This document shows positions 7,179 to 12,101 of a stretch of 12,101 nt of DNA, piece after piece. Where the stretch lies: the NCBI GenBank assembly GCA_002409405.1, contig DHNG01000046.1:5966-18066 (forward strand), in the 5' to 3' direction. This DNA is from Flavobacteriales bacterium UBA5422 (GTDB lineage Bacteria > Bacteroidota > Bacteroidia > Flavobacteriales_D > Crocinitomicaceae). The position numbers and the translations under genes were made by a program. Positions within the stretch are counted from its first letter, which is position 1. Each line of letters begins with the position of its first letter. A model generated the notes under the pieces. The model searched no databases, was not told the origin of the DNA, and saw nothing but the letters and a program-made list of their open reading frames with translations.

Positions 7179-7201
7179 AAGAGAGTCTATGGAATCTCTT
7201 A
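7178..7201. repeat. Inverted repeat next to the stop of the broken DNRLRE gene
   Basis: TAAGAGA (7178-7184) and TCTCTTA (7195-7201) are perfect inverted copies of seven bases with a ten-base loop, directly after the minus-strand stop codon at 7204-7202. No T run follows on the minus strand, so it is not a standard terminator; it may protect the RNA 3' end or be chance. Confidence 0.4.
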
Positions 7202-7552
7202 TTATTCAATAACAATATTTTTTTCAAATTTGCTCTCGTGAGTCAAATTTGAAATATACATTCCTTGGATTAAATTGGAGTCATTAATTTGCTTCATCCT
7301 AGCGTTGCTCAACAATTCCTCTGAAATTTTCGTTCCTGAAACATCAAAAACTTCTATGCTACAAGAATCTGGAATCTCTATGCTAATGAATTCAGACGCT
7401 GGATTGGGGAAAATTGAAATGTCATTTTTTGTAATATCATCAATCCCTAAACCGGAACAAGTATATTCTACATATAAACGTGGATGAAGATTTGGATTAG
7501 CATGATCTCTTGAGGAAAAAACCAAGATTCTGTACACTTGTTCGGTTACCAA
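7202..7552 (-). CDS. Surviving C-terminal open frame of the broken T9SS cargo gene
   Basis: 116 residues from the first ATG after the nonsense codon. Residues 1-30 are the last strands of the DNRLRE domain (VYRILVFSSRDHANPNLHPR, then LYVEY). After a short linker, residues 42-116 form a type A T9SS sorting domain: ISIFPNPASEFISIEI, IEVFDVSGTKI, LIQGMYISNL and a final IVIE. There is no signal peptide, so even if translated it could not reach T9SS through the Sec pathway. It is best read as part of the pseudogene and not as an independent gene. The stop is 107 bases from the stop of the converging delta-60 gene. Confidence 0.5.
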   Translation of the reverse strand: MVTEQVYRILVFSSRDHANPNLHPRLYVEYTCSGLGIDDITKNDISIFPNPASEFISIEIPDSCSIEVFDVSGTKISEELLSNARMKQINDSNLIQGMYISNLTHESKFEKNIVIE

Positions 7553-8050
7553 TTTAATGAGAAAACCATGACTTGAAGACAGATTATCAACATAATCCTA
7601 AACTAACGTTGTAATATCCAGTGTATAATTTTGCTGTTCACTTGTACTCTGCGCAATCGTAACTTGATTCACTAAAGACGTTGCAGGTTGATTATCCCAT
7701 GTTACAATATGTTCATCCCATGGGTTCTAACAAGACGAATGACACCTACATTAGAACCCGATATAGATGAATGTCCGGGTGTAGTCGTAGCTGTATTCCA
7801 AAATAAATAAAGTGTCGCATTTGATATTACATAACCTTGTGGTATACTCCCCAAATCTAAAAAATCAAAAATTGGACGATAAATATAAAAGCTTCCGAAA
7901 TACGTCCATGCTGGAGAAGAGTATGATTTGATTAAAAGAGGCTTCTAACATACAAAAGTGAACCAGGCGGTGTAAACGATCCTAAGTAAAGTACAATGAA
8001 AAAATTATCTTGTATTGGATGTGAACTCTCCGCAAAAAAACAGGCAATTT
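7202..8050 (-). pseudogene. Decayed DNRLRE-domain protein with T9SS sorting domain
   Basis: The minus strand encodes, across three frame segments, a recognisable DNRLRE-type domain. From about 8040 one frame reads SFTPPGSLLYVRSL. Near 7938 the match continues one base out of frame with LLIKSYSSPAWTYFGSFYIY, then LDLGSIPQGYVISNATLYLF and GVIRLVRT. At about 7723 the frame shifts again to PWDEHIVTWDNQPAT and LDITTLV. A TAG at 7600-7598 then sits where the family has Gln (LV-Q-DYV), one C-to-T change from CAG. The rest, HGFLIKLVTEQVYR to HPRLYVEYTC, completes the domain, followed by a type A sorting domain. Such domains are stalk-like beta modules of secreted proteins. No start or signal peptide can be placed; the 5' limit is approximate. 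Three lesions in about 850 bases with well-preserved sequence suggest recent inactivation, unless they are sequencing errors. Confidence 0.75.
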
Positions 8051-8192
8051 GAATGTAGAAGATTTCGGGTATTGGAGTTTATTAAATAGTTTAAATTTAA
8101 TACCATGAAAAAGTCAAAATTTATATAGTCTCAAATCATTTTAGTTCATTATAAAATGAATGTTTAATTTTACGCCAATAACTTAATCATTT

Positions 8193-11100
8193 ATGCTCAC
8201 ACGTACAATAATAACATTAGTAATATTTTTTATATCGTTCGTTTCTTCTTCACAATTTGGAAATGGGTATAGTGTAGCTCATTCAAATTATTACACTACA
8301 GAAAACATAAGTAGTGCAGATTTGGATGGTGATGGAGACCAAGATTTAATAATCTGCAACGGAGCTGGAAATGTTGCTTGGAGAGAAAATATTGGAAACG
8401 CAGTGTTTACAGCCCCTCAGTTTATTTCAAAAAATCTAACAAATTCAGATCGTAGTATTGGATGTGATATTGATGGGGACGGTAATCTGGATGTACTTGT
8501 TAGCTGTATGTATAGCAATAAGGTTGTTTGGTTTCGGAACAACGGAGACAGTACTTTTGGACCCGAACAATTAATTTCAAATACACAAGGTGGAGTAGTT
8601 GATATATTATCTTTTGACGTTGATGGAGATGGAGATTTAGACGTTGCTTCTGCTGCAAAAAACAACAATAAGATCACTGTATTTTCAAACAATGGAAATG
8701 GGCAATTCTCTTCAGGGTTTAATATGCCACCATCAGTGTATTCACCAAATTCAATATCAGCAAGTGATGTTGACAACGATGGTGATGCAGATATAGTTGC
8801 TGCTATTGATGGGAATAATGTAGTTTGGTATCCAAATCTTGGAAATGGAACATATGATACGGTTGTTGTTGTTAGTGACTCACTTATGGGTGTCTTCACA
8901 GTCTCTACCGGAGATATGGATGGTGATGGTTTTTTTGATATTGTATCAGCTTCATACTCTAAAAACACAGTTGTTTGGTATAAAAATTTGGGAGGAGGGA
9001 TATTTAGTGGAGAACAACTAATTGCAAATGGGCAAAACCAAGTGAAACAAGTAATAACAATTGATTTTGATAACGATGGAGATTTAGATGTTATATCCAG
9101 TTCATTAATTGATAGTATAGTAGTATGGTTTGAGAATGATGGTAATGGAGTTTTTGCGAATGAACAAATAATATTTCAAGGATTTGCAGATGTCGTTTCT
9201 TTATGTGTTAATGATTTCAACAATGATGACCAACTAGATATTTGTGTTACAGGACAAAACTCAAATGGAAGAAATAGCATTATATCCATAAATCAAGGCG
9301 GAGGGTTATTTAGCTCTCCTGAAGAACTTTACAATACTATAGATGGAGTCACGTCAGTGTTTACGACAGATTTAAACGAGGATGGTTTGAAGGATATATT
9401 AGCAACATCAAATCGGGATGACAAAGTTGGTTGGTATAAAAATCTTGGAAATGGAAAATGGGGGAAACAACGAATAATAAATGAGGTAGTTGATAATCCT
9501 GAAAGTATTTGTGCAGCAGATTTAGACGGAGATGGTGACTTTGATATTGTTTCTGGTTCAAAAGATGGAAATATATACTGGTACGAAAACTTTGGAGAAG
9601 ACTCAATTGGCAATCCGAATCTACTAACTTCTAATGCTCCATGGCTAGGAAATGTTCACACTGCAGATTTAGATGGGGATCAAGATGAGGATATTTTATT
9701 CGCAACAAGCGATAATGATTATATTGCTTGGTTCGAAAATCTTGGTGGCGGTATCTTTAGTACTGAACAAATAATAGTTAGTTTCAATGCTCCTGGGCAC
9801 GTTTGGACAGCTGATTTAGATGGGGATCTTGATTTAGATGTCATCTGTTCTGTTGGTGGGTCTATAAATGCTGTTAATTGGGTTGAAAACTTAGGTGAGG
9901 GAAATTTTGGCCCTTTACAAAATATACAGGCCACAGTTGATTTCCTCAAAGTAACTAAAGCAGGTGATTTTGACGGAGATGGTGATACAGATATTGTAAC
10001 TATATCTGCCCTTGATGACAAACTCGCATGGTATGAAAATCTTGGAGGTGGTAATTTTGGACCACAAATAGTACTTTCACTTCAAGCCGACTATTCGCGA
10101 TCAATGGATATTAAAGATATTGATGGAGATGGAGACCTTGATATCGCCGTAGCAAGTGATTATAATCATAATGCATTTTGGATTGAAAATTTAGGAGGAG
10201 GAAATTTTAGTTCTGAACAACTCATAGGAGAAAACATGTATGGTTGTCGATTTATTGTAATTGATGATGTTGACGGTGATGGTGATCAAGATGCGGTCAT
10301 TGGAGTTTGGGGAAGTTCTGTAAATGACAAAGAAGATGCAGTACTTGTATTTGTTAACCAAGATTTAAGTCCCCTACAAGCTAGAGGTAAAGTATTTTTC
10401 GATGCTAATCAGAATGGATTAATGGATCCGCAAGAACAAGGTTTAGGTTTTAATCCCATAGTTGTTAATCCAAATTCAACTTTTGCTTATACATATTCCA
10501 ATGGGAATTACTTTGTTAATTTTCCAACAGGAATTGACACTTTTTTTGTGTTGCAACCTGATATTTCAGCAAACTGGATGATAACTTCAGATTCGGTAAG
10601 CTATACCTTAGAAGTGGATCCAAACTTTATATTTACAGACTCTTTAGACTTTGGAATGCACCCAACAACATTAATAGATTCAATTCATACTGAATTAGTA
10701 AGTGGATTTCCAAGATGCAACGATACAATAAGTTTTACGATTTCGCTTAATAATTACGGAACTACTTTACCATCAGGAATTATTCATTTGATATTAGCTG
10801 ATAGTTTAACTTTTGTGAACTCTACCTTTATTCCGGACTCTATCATAGGGCAAAATATTTATTGGCATTATGATTCAATATTCTTTTTCTCTAACAACTT
10901 ATTTGGTATAGAAATCTCAACTGGTTCTTTCTTGTCCATTGGATCACCACAAGAATCTCATGTTATCAGCACAGTCATTGATGGATTATCCAATATCACT
11001 TATACAGATTCGACCTCCTTAGTAGCAAATATTGTTTGTTCATACGATCCAAATGACAAGATCTCAGATCCTGTTGGAGTTGATAGCTTAGGTTTTATTG

Positions 11101-12101
11101 ATCCTTCAACCAATTACATTGATTATACAATAAGATTTCAAAATACGGGGAATGATACTGCTATGGTTGTTAGAATAGAAGATCAATTGGACCAAAATTT
11201 AAATTGGTATTCAATTAATGTATTAGCCTATAGCCATGATGTACATATGGATTACTATCCCGAAGGTCGAATAAAGTTTACTTTCGATGATATTTATTTA
11301 CCTGATAGTTCAACAAACTTCCTAGGAAGTCAGGGCTTTGTTAAATACCGAATTCACCTAGATTCTAACCTTGTAGTAGGTACTAATCTTTATAACTCAG
11401 CGAAAATTTTTTTTGATGCAAACCCTGAAGTTCTAACCAACACAAAAATTCTTACACTTTATGATTGTGACCCAAGTTTGAATAATATTCATGATACTGT
11501 AGTTTTATGTGAAGGCGAAGTTTTATCAATTACCGACATTGTATCAACAACACAGTTTACTTGGGTTATTAATGGAATTACTTCTGGATTAGGTCATGAG
11601 CTTAATTGGGCCGCAGATACTTCAGGTGTTTTTCAGTTGTCGATAAATAAGTCAAATGATTTCTGCTCTTTTGATACTACAATTACTCTTAATATCAAAC
11701 CACGTTCATTTGTTGAGGTGCAAAACCAAATCGCTATTTGTCCAAGTGATTCAATTACTATTTTTGGACAAATTCAATCTATTTCAGGTATATATACTGA
11801 TACATTGATAAATATTTGGGGCTGCGATTCCATTATAAGTCAAGAACTTTTAGTACACCCAATTATTCCAATTCAAGATCTTGGTAAAGTCCATATCTGT
11901 TATGGCGACAGTGCTCAAGTATTCGGTAATTTCACAAATATATCTGGAGTATATTATGACACATTATCATCAATATTTGGATGTGATTCCATTATAAGTC
12001 AAGAACTCTTAGTACACCCAATCATTCCAATTCAAGATCTTGGTGAAGTCCATATCTGTTATGGCGACAGTGTTCAAGTATTCGGTAATTTCACAAATAT
12101 A
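8193..12101 (+). CDS. Giant secreted FG-GAP/VCBS repeat protein, 3' end cut by window edge
   Basis: The frame is open for 1303 codons from the ATG at 8193 to the last base, with no stop. Residues 1-20 are a signal peptide (IITLVIFFISFVSSSQ). Residues 43-728 contain fourteen calcium-loop repeats, about 50 residues each, pairing DxDGDGDxD with V-x-WYENLGGGxF; the first loop is at 43-51, the last at 692-700. Loops 7, 8, 10 and 11 are degenerate. Fourteen repeats would fit two seven-bladed propellers (inference). Residues 730-800 (GKVFFDANQNGLMDPQEQG) resemble an SdrD-B/prealbumin-like segment. Residues 949-1089 match a DUF7619-like domain: CSYDPNDKISDPVG, YTIRFQNTGNDTA, QGFVKYRIHL, AKIFFDANPEVLTNTK. 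An Ig-like stretch (FTWVINGITSG) follows, then 53-residue GCDS repeats from about 1174. A T9SS sorting domain is expected beyond the edge. The likely role is surface adhesion or matrix binding. The DNA is more AT-rich than the delta-60 gene. Confidence 0.9.
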   Translation, partial: MLTRTIITLVIFFISFVSSSQFGNGYSVAHSNYYTTENISSADLDGDGDQDLIICNGAGNVAWRENIGNAVFTAPQFISKNLTNSDRSIGCDIDGDGNLDVLVSCMYSNKVVWFRNNGDSTFGPEQLISNTQGGVVDILSFDVDGDGDLDVASAAKNNNKITVFSNNGNGQFSSGFNMPPSVYSPNSISASDVDNDGDADIVAAIDGNNVVWYPNLGNGTYDTVVVVSDSLMGVFTVSTGDMDGDGFFDIVSASYSKNTVVWYKNLGGGIFSGEQLIANGQNQVKQVITIDFDNDGDLDVISSSLIDSIVVWFENDGNGVFANEQIIFQGFADVVSLCVNDFNNDDQLDICVTGQNSNGRNSIISINQGGGLFSSPEELYNTIDGVTSVFTTDLNEDGLKDILATSNRDDKVGWYKNLGNGKWGKQRIINEVVDNPESICAADLDGDGDFDIVSGSKDGNIYWYENFGEDSIGNPNLLTSNAPWLGNVHTADLDGDQDEDILFATSDNDYIAWFENLGGGIFSTEQIIVSFNAPGHVWTADLDGDLDLDVICSVGGSINAVNWVENLGEGNFGPLQNIQATVDFLKVTKAGDFDGDGDTDIVTISALDDKLAWYENLGGGNFGPQIVLSLQADYSRSMDIKDIDGDGDLDIAVASDYNHNAFWIENLGGGNFSSEQLIGENMYGCRFIVIDDVDGDGDQDAVIGVWGSSVNDKEDAVLVFVNQDLSPLQARGKVFFDANQNGLMDPQEQGLGFNPIVVNPNSTFAYTYSNGNYFVNFPTGIDTFFVLQPDISANWMITSDSVSYTLEVDPNFIFTDSLDFGMHPTTLIDSIHTELVSGFPRCNDTISFTISLNNYGTTLPSGIIHLILADSLTFVNSTFIPDSIIGQNIYWHYDSIFFFSNNLFGIEISTGSFLSIGSPQESHVISTVIDGLSNITYTDSTSLVANIVCSYDPNDKISDPVGVDSLGFIDPSTNYIDYTIRFQNTGNDTAMVVRIEDQLDQNLNWYSINVLAYSHDVHMDYYPEGRIKFTFDDIYLPDSSTNFLGSQGFVKYRIHLDSNLVVGTNLYNSAKIFFDANPEVLTNTKILTLYDCDPSLNNIHDTVVLCEGEVLSITDIVSTTQFTWVINGITSGLGHELNWAADTSGVFQLSINKSNDFCSFDTTITLNIKPRSFVEVQNQIAICPSDSITIFGQIQSISGIYTDTLINIWGCDSIISQELLVHPIIPIQDLGKVHICYGDSAQVFGNFTNISGVYYDTLSSIFGCDSIISQELLVHPIIPIQDLGEVHICYGDSVQVFGNFTNI
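8319..10292 (+). repeat. Fourteen FG-GAP/VCBS calcium-loop coding repeats
   Basis: Fourteen copies of an Asp-rich loop (DLDGDGDQD first, DVDGDGDQD last), about 150 bases apart, alternate with a Trp-Tyr/Phe-x-Asn-x-Gly-x-Gly-x-Phe strand. In DNA the loops are the recurring gat-ggw-gat motifs. Copies are diverged and differ by a few codons in length, so this is an old array held by protein structure. Confidence 0.88.
11826..12101 (+). repeat. Near-identical 159-bp tandem repeat running off the window edge
   Basis: Bases 11826-11942 and 11985-12101 are copies at a period of 159 bp (53 codons). Over the 117 bases that can be compared I count four differences: two silent, one Lys to Glu and one Ala to Val. 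The protein unit contains GCDSIISQELLVHPIIPIQD and ICYGDSxQVFGNFTNI. A more diverged unit of the same type lies just upstream (ICPSDSITIFG, GIYTDTL, about 11740-11825). More copies probably follow. Confidence 0.9.

Noticed and set aside
8101..8192. Promoter for the giant gene (TAATTTTA at 8165-8172).
   Set aside because: It lacks the final G of the -7 consensus and has no TTG at a suitable distance; in such AT-rich DNA this is expected by chance.
8417..10021. Open frames on the minus strand across the FG-GAP gene (for example 8417-8968, 9329-9613, 9719-10021), rich in Ser and Pro.
   Set aside because: They mirror the repeated Asp/Gly codons of the plus-strand repeats; their repeated SPSPSxS motifs are the reverse reading of the GDGD loops. 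There is no start context or domain, and the plus frame is clearly the real one.
1..12101. CRISPR array, tRNA or rRNA genes, insertion sequence ends, phage genes.
   Set aside because: The direct repeats present are all in-frame coding repeats of 53, about 50 or 102 codons without spacers. No RNA-gene signature, transposase motif or terminal inverted repeat was seen.

Overview
The window looks like chromosome from a member of the Bacteroidota, most likely Flavobacteriales close to the Crocinitomicaceae/Fluviicola type (lineage is inference). Reasons: one protein ends in a clear type A sorting domain of the type IX secretion system (T9SS) and a broken gene keeps another. Several products are long repeat-built secreted proteins. 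Shine-Dalgarno sites are not evident, and some upstream regions carry the Bacteroidota promoter pattern TTG-N18/19-TAnnTTTG. No rRNA, tRNA, CRISPR array, transposase or phage gene was seen.

Layout. (1) 1-831, minus: 5' part of a secreted protein built from 102-residue tandem repeats; its 3' end lies outside the window. (2) 832-1157: non-coding, with a rho-independent terminator and a candidate promoter. (3) 1158-1544, minus: small secreted protein with its own candidate promoter. (4) 4344 down to 1681, minus: a tight four-gene cluster in transcription order: anchored extracytoplasmic protein, seven-helix membrane protein, DesK/NarX-type histidine kinase, NarL/FixJ-type response regulator. The likely working model is that the first two genes supply the sensing surface, the kinase relays the signal and the LuxR-type regulator acts on DNA. 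(5) 4551-4937, plus: orphan small protein. (6) 5118-7094, plus: T9SS cargo protein with seven delta-60 repeats, two 53-residue GCDS repeats, an Ig-like segment and a sorting domain, closed by a strong terminator. (7) 7202 to about 8050, minus: decayed gene for a DNRLRE-domain T9SS cargo protein, with one nonsense codon and two frame breaks. (8) 8193-12101, plus: the first 1303 codons of a giant secreted protein with fourteen FG-GAP/VCBS calcium-loop repeats, an SdrD-like segment, a DUF7619-like domain and near-identical 53-residue tandem repeats that run off the window edge.

The two flanks and the 5.1-12.1 kb segment are cell-surface or secreted repeat proteins, and the centre is a signalling operon. 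Nothing here proves that the signalling genes control the surface genes. The best leads are the split sensor operon, the recently duplicated 159-bp repeat in the giant protein, the shared 53-residue module in two different cargo proteins, and the freshly broken DNRLRE gene. I found no convincing evidence of a wholly new defence or mobile system.
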